A DNA stretch of 64,000 nt from HR10 sp964615335. GTDB taxonomy: Bacteria; Acidobacteriota; Blastocatellia; HR10. The DNA lies in NCBI GenBank assembly GCA_964615335.1, contig CAZTMT010000006.1, positions 1 through 64,000 of the forward strand, written 5' to 3'. Positions 25,746-35,033 of the stretch are shown here, piece by piece. Under the pieces are notes generated by a model. That model was not told where the DNA came from. It did not search any database and saw nothing but the letters and a program-made list of their open reading frames with translations. How positions within the stretch are numbered: the stretch's first letter is position 1; every line of letters begins with the position of its first letter. Position numbers and translations under genes: made by a program.

Positions 25746-27806
25746 ATGGAGCAGAGCGCCGAATCCCGACCGGAGCTGTACGTCCGCCGCTCGGATGAGC
25801 AGGTCGTCCGATTCGATCCTCAGCGCATTGTGGAGGCTCTGGTTCGCGAAGCGCACGTGGATGCCGAGCAGGCGACCCGAATTAGCCACGAGGTCACTGA
25901 GGCCATCACCCGGGCCGGGATTCGCACGCTCAGCTCCTCGCTCATCCGCGAGCTGGTGAACGTAAAGCTTCTGGAGCATGGGCTGGAGGCGGCGCATCAG
26001 GCGCACTCGCGGCTGGGAGTTCCCCTGTACGATGCGGATCGCATTATTCGGCAGAGCGCGCGCGAGGTGAGCGCGCCCCCGCAGGGGCCGGAGGGGACAA
26101 GTCTCCTGCTGGCCGAGGCGATCAAGCGGGAGTATGCCATTCGAGAGGTCTTCTCCGAAGCGGTTGCGGAAGCGCATCTTCAGGGAGTGATTCACATTCA
26201 GGATCTGGGAGCGGTGGACCGTCCCTATGCGCTGGCCAGCTCGCTGGATTATCTGAAGCGTCAGGGCATCCTTCTGCCCGGAGGCTTCGCGCGCGCGCGT
26301 CCGGCGCGACACCCGGAGGTGCTTCTGGCGCACCTGGTGAAGTTCTCGGCTGCTCTGCAGGGCTATCTGGCCGGGCCGGTCATCTGGGATAGCCTCAACG
26401 TCGCTCTGGCGCCATATCTGGCGGGCATGCCGGATCGGGACCTGCGGCAGTTGGCGCAAGCTGTGATGTTCGAACTCTCGGCTCCGGCTGTCGCGCGCGG
26501 GGGTCAGGTCCTTCTGTGCGAAGTGCACCTGGATTGGGATGTGCCGGCTTATCTGGCCGAGCGTCCGGCTCTGGGTCCTCACGGAGAGGAGACCGGGGAG
26601 ACCTACGTCGCCTACGCCGAGAGCGCGCGCCGGTTCCTGCACCAGCTCCTGGAGGTTTATCTGGAGGGCGATGCCGAAGGGCGTCCCTTCCTCACGCCGC
26701 GTCTGGTGCTGCATCTGACCGATCGCTTCCCCACCATCGAAGGGCATCGCGAATTCCTCGATCTGCTCTCGCTGGCTCTGGCGCATCAGGGGGGGATTCG
26801 GATCGTCTTCGATCGCGATGAGCGAGGGAGTTTCTTCTCGCGATTCGGCATCCTGTTCCAGTCCGACCATGAACGCGCCGGGACCTGGCGGTGGCGTACG
26901 GCCATACTTCAAGCCATCGCCCTGAACCTCCCCCGCCTGGGGTATCGCGCTCAGGGCGATGTGGTCGCCTTGCTGCAAGACCTCACGGAGGTCATGGAGC
27001 TGATCGCTCAGGCGCATCTGGAAAAGCGCATCTTCCTGGAGAAGTTGATGGCTCTTGGAGAGAGCGGACCGCTGGCCCTTCTGGCCATGCGCCGCCCGGA
27101 GATGGCGTTTCTGAAGCTCACCTGGACGACGCATCTGATCTGCCCCTTCGGGATGGACGAGGTGGTGTGGTTGCTCACCGGACAGCATCTGCATGAGTCC
27201 GACACGGCCGTGGAGATGGCTCTTCGCATCGCGACCCATCTAGTGCACGAAGCCGAGCGCTTGAGCGCCAAGCATAAGGTTCGATTCGTCCTGGCGGATT
27301 CGGCCGACGAGCTGGCGGCCTACCGATTGGCGCGCCTGGATCTGCGTTCGCCGTTTTCGGCGCGCGCGGCCGAGGTCGTCTCCGGCGATCCGGACAAAGG
27401 AGACGTGTACTACAGCCGTCCCTTCAAGGTCCTCCCCCAGGCCCCGGTGCGCGCTCTGGAGCGAGTGCGCATCGAAGGCTTACTCCACGATCTTGGGCTT
27501 TTGGGCGTCGCGACACCCATCTGGCTGAGCGAGAGAGCGACTGCTGTGGAGCCCCTGGTGGCCTTGATCTCTCGCGCCTTTTACCAGACGCATTCGGCGG
27601 GGATTCTCGTCGCTCCGGAGTTCACGCTCTGTATGGAGTGCGGGCGCGCCCATCGGGGCCTGTATAAACAGTGCCCGCAATGCCAGAGTTCACGCCTGGA
27701 CGGATTGGCGCTGGGCACCCACGCGTTTGGCCGCCTCTCGACGTGGAATCGCGGCCTTCTGGCCGAATGGCGAAATCGGTATCGCGTGGATGAAGATCTC
27801 AGTTGA
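25746..27806 (+). CDS. NrdD-like protein with ATP-cone; catalytic cysteines appear missing
   Basis: A 686-residue protein. Residues 10-96 are an ATP-cone (ELYVRRSDEQVVRFDPQRIV). The body resembles anaerobic ribonucleotide reductase: HIQDLG near 150, RGGQVLL, NLPRLGY (394-400), FGMDEVVWLLTG, and a C-terminal zinc site C629/C632/C643/C646. HAFGRLSTWNRG stands where the glycyl-radical loop ends, with G662 a candidate radical glycine. But where NrdD has a catalytic Cys after HIHDL, this has PYALASSL, and the CCR loop before the NLPRL motif reads TWRWR. It may be an inactive, nucleotide-sensing relative. AGGAGGG lies 10 bases before ATG 25746. No NrdG is nearby. Confidence 0.7.
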   Translation: MEQSAESRPELYVRRSDEQVVRFDPQRIVEALVREAHVDAEQATRISHEVTEAITRAGIRTLSSSLIRELVNVKLLEHGLEAAHQAHSRLGVPLYDADRIIRQSAREVSAPPQGPEGTSLLLAEAIKREYAIREVFSEAVAEAHLQGVIHIQDLGAVDRPYALASSLDYLKRQGILLPGGFARARPARHPEVLLAHLVKFSAALQGYLAGPVIWDSLNVALAPYLAGMPDRDLRQLAQAVMFELSAPAVARGGQVLLCEVHLDWDVPAYLAERPALGPHGEETGETYVAYAESARRFLHQLLEVYLEGDAEGRPFLTPRLVLHLTDRFPTIEGHREFLDLLSLALAHQGGIRIVFDRDERGSFFSRFGILFQSDHERAGTWRWRTAILQAIALNLPRLGYRAQGDVVALLQDLTEVMELIAQAHLEKRIFLEKLMALGESGPLALLAMRRPEMAFLKLTWTTHLICPFGMDEVVWLLTGQHLHESDTAVEMALRIATHLVHEAERLSAKHKVRFVLADSADELAAYRLARLDLRSPFSARAAEVVSGDPDKGDVYYSRPFKVLPQAPVRALERVRIEGLLHDLGLLGVATPIWLSERATAVEPLVALISRAFYQTHSAGILVAPEFTLCMECGRAHRGLYKQCPQCQSSRLDGLALGTHAFGRLSTWNRGLLAEWRNRYRVDEDLS

Positions 27807-28302
27807 GATTTTGCCGTTCACTGGTGCCCGGGGAAGATCCGCCCCAGCGCAGGATGCGCACCTGAACACGACGAACACCAAAAGCGCGCGCTTCTTCCAC
27901 GCTCGGCATCCAGATATCCAGCCTTCGCCCCTGAATGTCTTCTCCGGTGTCGAGCACTCTGTAGATCCCCGAGTATCGCCCGGCGCGCACGTGGATGATC
28001 GAACCCAGGGGCAAAACTTTGGGATCTGCGGCCACAATCCCGATACGTACTTCTTCTCCCGAAGCCGTCTGCCCGGGCAGCGCATAGGCTGTCGCCAGGA
28101 AGGTGAGCGCCGGCTTCTGCAGATCCTCCGGAGTGATCTCCTCCTCTGCGCTGGGGATCACCTGAGAAACAGATGGTGCTTGCGGTTCCGGAGCGGACTT
28201 GTCTTCTTCAAGGCGCGCCCGCCAGTGAACGGAGGCCGAAATGAGAATCAGAAGCAGCCCCAGAAGAGGCAGCGGACTGGCCAGACCTCGCGATCGGCTC
28301 AT
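27799..28302 (-). CDS. 3D-domain (cell-wall-active type) exported protein
   Basis: A 167-residue protein with an N-terminal signal/anchor (residues 9-25), a spacer rich in Pro and Glu, and a C-terminal 3D domain. The domain has FLATAYALPG, GIVAADPKVLPLGS, then D-T-G and LDIWMPS with the three conserved aspartates (VLDTGEDIQG..RLDIW). The fold is shared with lytic transglycosylases such as MltA and with Rpf/YabE proteins, so it probably acts on peptidoglycan. AGAGGAGG precedes ATG 28302. It overlaps the 3' end of the NrdD-like gene by 8 bases, tail to tail. Confidence 0.82.
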   Translation of the reverse strand: MSRSRGLASPLPLLGLLLILISASVHWRARLEEDKSAPEPQAPSVSQVIPSAEEEITPEDLQKPALTFLATAYALPGQTASGEEVRIGIVAADPKVLPLGSIIHVRAGRYSGIYRVLDTGEDIQGRRLDIWMPSVEEARAFGVRRVQVRILRWGGSSPGTSERQNLN

Positions 28303-28356
28303 CCTCAGACCTCCTCTTGGGCTGTGCAGATCAGCATAACGCCCCCTTCCCTCTGC

Positions 28357-30402
28357 TCAAAACGAGATCCCCGACCCGAGAACGGGAGCGATGACCAGGC
28401 TCACAATAGACATGAGCTTGATGAGGATATTCATCGAAGGTCCGGCCGTGTCCTTGAAGGGATCTCCTACGGTGTCGCCCACGACGGCAGCTTTGTGCGC
28501 TTCGCTTCCTTTGCCACCCAGCTCCCCCTTCTCGATATGCTTCTTGGCGTTGTCCCACGCTCCTCCGGCATTCGCCATCAGCAGAGCCAGCATCACGCCG
28601 CTCACCATAGCGCCGGCCAGCATCCCTCCCAGCGCTTCTTTCCCGAGAACAAACCCCACAGCCACAGGGGCCAGAACCGCCGTCACTCCGGGGACGATCA
28701 TCTCTCGAAGGGCCGCGATCGTGGAAATGTCAATGCAGCGAGCTGTGTCGGGTTTGGCTTTCCCCTCCATGAGCCCTTTGATTTCGCGGAACTGACGGCG
28801 CACTTCCTCCACCATCTTGAAGGCGGCGCGTCCGACTGAGGCCATCGTCGAGGCGGCGATGAAAAAGGGGATAATGCCTCCGATGAAAAGCCCGATGACG
28901 ACCGAGACGTTCGTCAGATCAATCGTCGGAATACGCGCCGCGCTCTTGTAGGCCGAAAAGAGAGCCAGCGCGGTCAGAGCCGCCGACCCAATGGCGAAAC
29001 CTTTTCCAACGGCCGCTGTCGTATTCCCCAGCGCATCCAGGCCGTCGGTGATCCGCCGGACCTCTGGACCCAGGCGGCTCATCTCCGAAATCCCCCCGGC
29101 GTTGTCGGCGATAGGGCCATAGGCGTCCACAGACATCACCAGGCCGATTGTCGCCAGCATGCCGACAGCCGAGAGGCCAATCCCATAGAGCCCTGCGACC
29201 ATGTAGGAGAGCAGAATCGCCAGGCAAATTCCCAGAACCGGCAGCACCGTGGACCTCATCCCTACCGCAAAGCCCGTGATGATATTGGTGGCCGCGCCCG
29301 TTGTTGCCGCACGGGCGACTTCCAGAATGGGCTTTTTCGCCGTGTAGTACTCGGTGACATAGCCAATGAGCAAGCCCACACATGTCCCGCTGGCCAGAGC
29401 CCAGAAGGGACCGTAGTAGACCGGACTCTCCGGGAAATCCAGATCCAGCCATACGATCACTGCGAGCGCTCCGGCAAGCATGAGCAGGGCGGCCAAAGCC
29501 GTGGCTGTTCTGAGTACCGTGGCCGGATCGGCCTTCTTCAAGAGGCGAACCAATCCCAGGCTCACAAGCGAACCGAGCATCCCTACAGCCGCGACCAGAA
29601 GCGGCAAGACCATCCACGAGAGCCGATTCCCCGGCATCGGAGCCGTCGCGGCAATCGTGATGGTCGCGATGATCGAGCCGACATAGGATTCGAAGAGATC
29701 GGCTCCCATGCCGGCCACGTCTCCCACATTATCCCCCACATTGTCGGCGATCGTCGCCGGATTGCGCGGATCATCTTCGGGGATGCCCACTTCCACTTTG
29801 CCCACCAGATCCGCGCCCACATCGGCCGTCTTCGTATAGATCCCTCCCCCGACGCGCGCGAAGAGGGCGATGGAGCTGGCCCCCATGGCGAAACCGCTGA
29901 TGATGGTCGCCGTCTTATCCGGGGGAAAGCCCAGAAGCCGCATGTAGAGGTAAAGCAGGAAGCCTGTTCCGACCAGCCCCAGGCTCGCCACGGACAAGCC
30001 CATGACGGCGCCTCCGCTGAAGGCGACCATCAACGCCGCTCGCTGCCCGGCTCGCCGAGCCGCTTCCGCCGTGCGTACGTTCGCCCGCGTGGCCGCCTTC
30101 ATCCCAAAGAAGCCGGCCAGAAGAGAACACAAAGCCCCCAGCACAAAAGAGAAGGCCGTCTTATCCCCCTCCGGCAAGCCGAAGAAGATGCTGAGCGCCA
30201 CCACGAGGATGAAGAGCGCCAGAATCTTGTACTCGCGCTTCAGAAAGACCATGGCCCCCTCGTGAATGGCGTTAGAGATCTCGATCATGATCCCTTCTCC
30301 GGCGGGCTGCCGGACGACTTGCACGTAGGTGAGAGCAGCAAATCCCAACCCCATCACGCCCAAAAGGGTCGTGAGTATTATGACCTGCGTTGGCTCAAGC
30401 AT
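28357..30402 (-). CDS. hppA: Membrane-bound ion-pumping pyrophosphatase (K+-dependent type)
   Basis: A 681-residue protein with about 16 membrane segments. The pyrophosphate site includes DVGADLVGKVE (residues 194-204) and DNVGDNVGD (220-228). It hydrolyses PPi and pumps H+ or Na+ across the inner membrane. At GNTTAAVGKGF (residues 459-469) it has Ala and Gly where K+-independent enzymes have Lys and Thr, so it belongs to the K+-dependent subfamily. Which ion is pumped cannot be told from this. A promoter-like pair lies at 30448-30476. The 3D-domain gene follows after 54 bases. Confidence 0.93.
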   Translation of the reverse strand: MLEPTQVIILTTLLGVMGLGFAALTYVQVVRQPAGEGIMIEISNAIHEGAMVFLKREYKILALFILVVALSIFFGLPEGDKTAFSFVLGALCSLLAGFFGMKAATRANVRTAEAARRAGQRAALMVAFSGGAVMGLSVASLGLVGTGFLLYLYMRLLGFPPDKTATIISGFAMGASSIALFARVGGGIYTKTADVGADLVGKVEVGIPEDDPRNPATIADNVGDNVGDVAGMGADLFESYVGSIIATITIAATAPMPGNRLSWMVLPLLVAAVGMLGSLVSLGLVRLLKKADPATVLRTATALAALLMLAGALAVIVWLDLDFPESPVYYGPFWALASGTCVGLLIGYVTEYYTAKKPILEVARAATTGAATNIITGFAVGMRSTVLPVLGICLAILLSYMVAGLYGIGLSAVGMLATIGLVMSVDAYGPIADNAGGISEMSRLGPEVRRITDGLDALGNTTAAVGKGFAIGSAALTALALFSAYKSAARIPTIDLTNVSVVIGLFIGGIIPFFIAASTMASVGRAAFKMVEEVRRQFREIKGLMEGKAKPDTARCIDISTIAALREMIVPGVTAVLAPVAVGFVLGKEALGGMLAGAMVSGVMLALLMANAGGAWDNAKKHIEKGELGGKGSEAHKAAVVGDTVGDPFKDTAGPSMNILIKLMSIVSLVIAPVLGSGISF

Positions 30403-30447
30403 CGAAACGCCCTCTCTCCTCGTAGGGTGTTTTCACAAAGGCTTGAG

Positions 30448-30476
30448 AAGGTAGCATACGCTCTGCCGGTTTGCAA
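30448..30476 (-). promoter_or_regulatory. Probable hppA promoter
   Basis: On the minus strand TTGCAA (30476-30471) and TACCTT (30453-30448) are 17 bases apart, and TG precedes the -10 (extended -10). The start would lie about 35-40 bases before the hppA ATG. Confidence 0.55.
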
Positions 30477-30664
30477 GATGGAGCTTGCGGGCTTTTTCAG
30501 GTCTCCCCATCCCCCCCCACCAATCATCAGGCCGAGAGTCGCTCCACGAGGAACCAAGAAGTCGCCCGTCGAAGTTGTGCTGAGATCCCTTGTCCCAAGG
30601 GGTGGTTTGTTCGCAGCCGGTCCGAGCCGTCAAGAGGCTTTCCTTCGCGTGTGGAGAGAGCTCG

Positions 30665-31282
30665 CTAGTGGCGGCCCGGGGCGTGCGCGCGCACCACGGC
30701 GCGCGTGTGCAGGAGAAAATCCCTCCAGGCGCCTTCCAGAAGAAGCGTCGCGAAAGGATCGCGCACCGGCGTGTAATAGATCCGTCGCGGATCCGGAAAC
30801 GGAGGCCATTCGTGGGGCGGAGCCCCTGATATCCGTTGCGCCGCCTGCGGGAAGTCTTTGGGCTCCAGCCGCGCTTCTTTCAAAAAGAGCAGATATTCAC
30901 CTCCGGGCAAAAAGGCCGCTTTCCCGAACTCGCGCGGATCGGCCAGCCGGCCCGGCACGTAAATGAGAAGCTTTTCGCCCGGTTGCCCCACAAGCGCTCC
31001 TTCCCGAGCGCGCTCGGGGTCCCGATAGATCACCTCGCGTACGGTCATCTGGTAGAGAATGCCCAGCGTGTATCTTTCGGCCCGAAGCGGATCAAGAACC
31101 GGACCGCGCTCCCGCTCCCGCTGGTATTTGATCCGATCCAGGACCTGATGATACGTCTCGGCCACAGCGACAACAACCAGATCGCTCTTTTTCAGAAGGT
31201 CCTTGATTTGCTCTTCGCGTCGAGCCGTCTGCCCGACCGGGGGAAGAAAAAGCCAAACGACGAGTGCGAGCAGCGCCGTCAT
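30665..31282 (-). CDS. Hypothetical exported protein
   Basis: A 205-residue protein with a signal peptide (residues 1-18, LLALVVWLFLPPVG). The body has SDLVVVAVAETY near residue 33, a charged stretch with RERERGP, and GEYLLFLKEARLEP near 128, a pattern seen in secreted beta-sandwich proteins of unknown role. I do not recognise it. ATG 31282 is chosen over GTG 31300 because GAGAGAGGGG lies directly upstream. It is divergent from nothing and follows tRNA-Met closely on the same strand. Confidence 0.6.
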   Translation of the reverse strand: MTALLALVVWLFLPPVGQTARREEQIKDLLKKSDLVVVAVAETYHQVLDRIKYQRERERGPVLDPLRAERYTLGILYQMTVREVIYRDPERAREGALVGQPGEKLLIYVPGRLADPREFGKAAFLPGGEYLLFLKEARLEPKDFPQAAQRISGAPPHEWPPFPDPRRIYYTPVRDPFATLLLEGAWRDFLLHTRAVVRAHAPGRH

Positions 31283-31307
31283 CCCCTCTCTCTCAGGCAC
31301 AAAAAAA

Positions 31308-31385
<78 letters not shown>

Positions 31386-31497
31386 CCGGCTGCGTGCGGA
31401 GAATCGGTCGGTGCGCTGACCGCCGAATCTTCGCTGCATAGCAGGGTGTATTTTAGCCAAGAGCCGTTCGACGATCAAGCCGAGTTTTAGCCCAAAC

Positions 31498-31590
31498 GGG
31501 ACGGGCGACCGAGAATAACCCGGGGCGCGGGCCCCCTTCGTGCCGCGGCTCAAGGAGGCGTGGGCCCCGGGCTCTTTTCTCCGGCCTGCG
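31498..31590. repeat. Hairpin element fragment, copy B
   Basis: One unit with GGGCGACCGAGAATAACCCG and the paired GGGCCC blocks, lying between the tRNA-Met gene and the end of the M28 peptidase gene. It matches the units of the larger copies but has no core. The remainder of 31385-31610 holds nothing else. Confidence 0.7.
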
Positions 31591-31610
31591 GGCGCGGACT
31601 TTTCCGTGCG

Positions 31611-33689
31611 TCATTTCCATCGCACGAGTCCAGCCTCGATGAGGTTGTTGACGTACTGCGCGACGCGTTCCGGCGTCACTGTTCCGTAATAGTGGGCACC
31701 GGCACGGCGCGCTTCGGCATCCACGGCGTTGTAAATGTCCCAGACCGATCGCGAGCCATCAATGAAGTTGAGCACTTCGAAGGCCATCAGGGGATGCAGC
31801 CCCTCCACGTTCTGAACGCGACCGCGCCGCTCCAGGAATTCGGCGGGCCCAGCTGCGAGGATCGGAACTTTCTGCGCCAGCTCCCGATACTGGGGAGAAA
31901 GCGCCAGGGACGGGACGCGCGCCTGTCCCGTGATGGTCAGATAATAGCGTTCGAGGTCCCAGAGAGCCGCCGCTTCCTTCTCGGCGAGCATCTCCAGCAA
32001 GCGCTCGACCAGAGCGCGAACCTCCGGGACCGGACGGAGGATGGATTGCAAGGCCGTGCGCTCGCGCCATCCGGCTTGAAGGATCTGATTCCGCGCGCGA
32101 TCGAAGGCGAACGCTTTGTCCGGCTCATGCTGCACGAGATCAAAGGCGATGCGTTGATCGAAGGCCAGCCGCTCGAGCGCGCGCGTGTAGACTTCCGTCG
32201 CCAGAAGACGCCCGCGTCTCTCGTCCAGCGAGGCGATGAAGTAAGCGATCGCTGCGGCCGCGAACGTATTGCGCTGAAGCTGCGTGCGATCAATGTTCCA
32301 GAGATCATCGTCCGTCGTGTGGATGTAGTTGTCCGGCCAATTCGTGAACGTGATTCCCGGAACGCCGATCGGAGCTTCGGTGAACGTCATGTGATCGGTG
32401 TTATTGTGAAAGGGGATCATCTGCGCGTTGTAGCGATGGCGCGTCCCCAGATGCGCCAGAATCGGCTTGGGATAAGGGACGGGCGATCCGGCCTGAAATT
32501 GCGCCAGGTGTCCCGTATTCCCGGCGACGACGAACTCGACGACGTGTTCGGCGACATCGGTCAGAAAGTGACTGCGCGAGAACGGCACGCGCGTGATATT
32601 TTGGACGCGCAAGAGATCTTGCCCCTGATTGGCGCCGATCATATCCAGGTTAATGTTGACGAGCATGCGGCGCGGCTCCTCCGGATGCTCGGCGAAGTAC
32701 TGACGCTCGCTGGAGATCTCGGTCACCCACCAGAAGCGCAGATTGCGTCGGGGTCGCAGCAGCTTCCCCTCGGAGATCAGCTTCGTGAGCGCGCGGGCGA
32801 TCTCCAGAAGACCCGCGCATCCGCTCGCATCGTCATTGGCCGAGAACTTCTCCTCCTGCAGATGCGCCGTGAGGACGACGTCCTGATCGGCGATCTCCGT
32901 CCCCCGGATGAATCCCTCAACCATGACCTGCCATTTCTCGGGGTGCACTTCGGCCTCGATGCGCGCGCGCACCGTGACCGGCCCCTGAGCGAGCTGGCGG
33001 CGTAACGCCAATCCCTGCCGCAGCGAGAGCGAGAAGGCGAATGTCCCTTCCTTGCCGTCGGCGCTTCGGAGGGGGATGCGAACCCATCGGATCTGATCGG
33101 GGAAGTTGATGCTGTTGAGCGGATATTCGGTCGCCGTGGGATCGGGATAATAGACGATGCCCAGAGCCCCGCGCTTCCATACGGCCTCTTCCATGACGCG
33201 GTCCAGGGCCCCGTAGGCGAGAACGATCTTCCCCCGGACATCTTTCCCCGCATAGTCGGCTTCCGTCAGTCCTGCTCCCACATCCACCAATTCGGCCAGC
33301 ACATCGGCCGAACGGCTGTTATCGGCCAGATGTACGTGCGCTTGAAGGAAGTCGGCCAGACGCTGCTCTTCTGGCGTGACCATCCACAACTCCGCCCTTC
33401 GAACGCTCCACGCTTCCAGAGGATAGTTTTGCCGGATCACCCGCACATCTTGTAGACCATACTGACGCGCTTTCTCGGCCGTGTACTCGGCCACGCGCAT
33501 CAATCCTTCGGTTCCCCCTCGCGGCCGGTGAAAAAGAGTGAAGTAGCGAATATGCTCATAGGCAATGTCGCCGGAGATCTCGTTGACCAGAGCCCGGTAC
33601 TCGTTCTCCGGGAGAAGCCGAAGCGTTTGAGCGTGCGCGGCAAAGGTGAGGAGAAGGACCAGTCCTCCTGAGCTCCATCGTCTTCCCAT
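31611..33689 (-). CDS. Secreted M28 family metallopeptidase
   Basis: A 692-residue protein: signal peptide (1-20), a PA-like insert (about 130-260) and an M28 zinc peptidase core. Candidate zinc and catalytic residues are H276 (TAHLQEE), D286/D287 (SANDDASG), E324 (TEISSE), D349 (NLDMIG) and the His of YIHTTDDDLWN. The usual Asp two residues after the first His is Gln here. The last 200 residues are an extra helical region ending in a winged-helix-like domain (DGSRSVWDIYNAV). It should be an exported aminopeptidase. AGGAGGCGAAAG before ATG 33689 sets the start. Confidence 0.85.
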   Translation of the reverse strand: MGRRWSSGGLVLLLTFAAHAQTLRLLPENEYRALVNEISGDIAYEHIRYFTLFHRPRGGTEGLMRVAEYTAEKARQYGLQDVRVIRQNYPLEAWSVRRAELWMVTPEEQRLADFLQAHVHLADNSRSADVLAELVDVGAGLTEADYAGKDVRGKIVLAYGALDRVMEEAVWKRGALGIVYYPDPTATEYPLNSINFPDQIRWVRIPLRSADGKEGTFAFSLSLRQGLALRRQLAQGPVTVRARIEAEVHPEKWQVMVEGFIRGTEIADQDVVLTAHLQEEKFSANDDASGCAGLLEIARALTKLISEGKLLRPRRNLRFWWVTEISSERQYFAEHPEEPRRMLVNINLDMIGANQGQDLLRVQNITRVPFSRSHFLTDVAEHVVEFVVAGNTGHLAQFQAGSPVPYPKPILAHLGTRHRYNAQMIPFHNNTDHMTFTEAPIGVPGITFTNWPDNYIHTTDDDLWNIDRTQLQRNTFAAAAIAYFIASLDERRGRLLATEVYTRALERLAFDQRIAFDLVQHEPDKAFAFDRARNQILQAGWRERTALQSILRPVPEVRALVERLLEMLAEKEAAALWDLERYYLTITGQARVPSLALSPQYRELAQKVPILAAGPAEFLERRGRVQNVEGLHPLMAFEVLNFIDGSRSVWDIYNAVDAEARRAGAHYYGTVTPERVAQYVNNLIEAGLVRWK

Positions 33690-33786
33690 CTTTCGCCTCC
33701 TGAATGCGGGATTCATTGCGGCGATATGATACGCTCGGGCGCAGAGAGAGGACAAGAAGAAGCGAAGATTTTCTCCGTCGGCGCTC

Positions 33787-34818
33787 TCACATGCCGATGT
33801 ATCGGGCGTAGAGGCTTCGAGCCAGGGCCATGTCTTCGGTGCCCTTGATGATGCAGTGTCCGTCGGGGAAGAGGTTCAGCTCGTATCCGTTGACGCGGAA
33901 GATGAGGAGAAACTCTTTGAGCGTCACCTCCCCAAGCGGTCTCAAGCGTTCGGCGATCTCTCCGAGATCGAGGGAGACCTCGCCGGGACTGGAGATATGC
34001 ACGGCGTTGCGCCCGCAGAGCGTGAGGGCCGCGTGTCGCGCCCCCGCTTCCAGGAACTCGAAACGCCGATGGTGGCAGGCGGGGCAGTCGGTCCGCTCGC
34101 GGAGGCCTTGCAGGCTCACCCGGTGAAAAGACATCTCCCAGGCATCCACCTGGATCAATCCCCCGTGCAGCTTTTCGAAGCGTCCGGTGAGCAGCTTGAG
34201 CGTCTCGGCCACCTGGATCGAGGCGATCATCAAGATGATGGGCAGGATGACGCCCGCTGTGTCACAGGTCGGGGAGGAGCCCGGCGGGGGGATCTTCTCG
34301 AAGAGGCATCGCAGGCAGGGAGTGATACCCGGACGGATCGTCATCGTGAGTCCATAAGAGCCAACAGCCGCTCCGTAGACCCAGGGCTTCCCGTGCTTGA
34401 TGCAGGCATCGTTCACCAGATACCGCGTCTCGAAGTTATCCGTGCCATCCAGAACCACGTCCACGTCCGCGATCAGTCGTTCGACGTTACGGGGATTCAC
34501 ATCGGCGACGACGGCTTCCGTGCGCACGTCGGCATTGATGCGGGCGACGTGTCGAGCGCACGCGATGGCCTTCGGGAGCCGTTCCGTCGCATCGCGCTCT
34601 TCGAAGAGGATCTGCCGATGCAGATTCGACTCTTCGACGAAGTCGCGGTCTACCATCCGAAGGAATCCCACGCCGGCGCGCGCGAGCATCTCGATGTGAG
34701 CAGCGCCGAGCGCGCCACATCCGATGACGACGACACGGCTCTCGCGCAGCCGCTCTTGTCCCGCCCGCCCGATCTCCCGAAAGAGAATCTGCCGCGAATA
34801 CCTCTCTTCGTTCATCAT
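33787..34818 (-). CDS. E1-like sulfur-carrier adenylyltransferase (ThiF/MoeB family)
   Basis: A 343-residue protein. It binds ATP through GCGALGAAH (near residue 34) and has DRDFVEESNLHRQ, DGTDNFETRYLVND and the Cys motif PTCDTAGV. Two CXXC pairs (CLRC and CPAC) bind zinc. The last 75 residues are an extension without a rhodanese motif, as in Bacillus ThiF. It should adenylate the C-terminal Gly of the small ubiquitin-like protein encoded 215 bases upstream, to make a thiocarboxylate. ATG 34818 has only a weak GGGGGGG in front. Thiamine, molybdopterin or amino-acid sulfur roles are all possible; the context favours the last. Confidence 0.85.
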   Translation of the reverse strand: MMNEERYSRQILFREIGRAGQERLRESRVVVIGCGALGAAHIEMLARAGVGFLRMVDRDFVEESNLHRQILFEERDATERLPKAIACARHVARINADVRTEAVVADVNPRNVERLIADVDVVLDGTDNFETRYLVNDACIKHGKPWVYGAAVGSYGLTMTIRPGITPCLRCLFEKIPPPGSSPTCDTAGVILPIILMIASIQVAETLKLLTGRFEKLHGGLIQVDAWEMSFHRVSLQGLRERTDCPACHHRRFEFLEAGARHAALTLCGRNAVHISSPGEVSLDLGEIAERLRPLGEVTLKEFLLIFRVNGYELNLFPDGHCIIKGTEDMALARSLYARYIGM

Positions 34819-34936
34819 CCCCCCCCATGGGAGAAACTATCGCATCGGCGCGCGCGGGGTCAATCCCCGACGCCCTGGAGCTGTAACGGAGCGCGCTGGT
34901 TGCGAGAATGTCGGGCAGCAGGAAAGCAAGCGTTCC

Positions 34937-34992
34937 GAGGAGGGGGACCGAAAGCCCGTCGCGAGCCGGACGGGCTGTCCCCGAACCTCCTC
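34937..34992 (-). other. Extended hairpin between the sulfur-carrier and E1-like genes
   Basis: Three nested stems: GAGGAG/CTCCTC (34937-34942, 34987-34992), GGGGAC/GTCCCC (34943-34948, 34977-34982) and AGCCCGTC/GACGGGCT (34953-34960, 34969-34976). About 20 base pairs in 56 bases is well beyond chance. It lies inside an otherwise empty 215-base gap. It may end or attenuate transcription, or stabilise an mRNA end; no T-run follows. Confidence 0.6.
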
Positions 34993-35033
34993 TCCGAGTC
35001 CCCCGATCGTGGCCCGTGGGCGACGGAAGCGTT

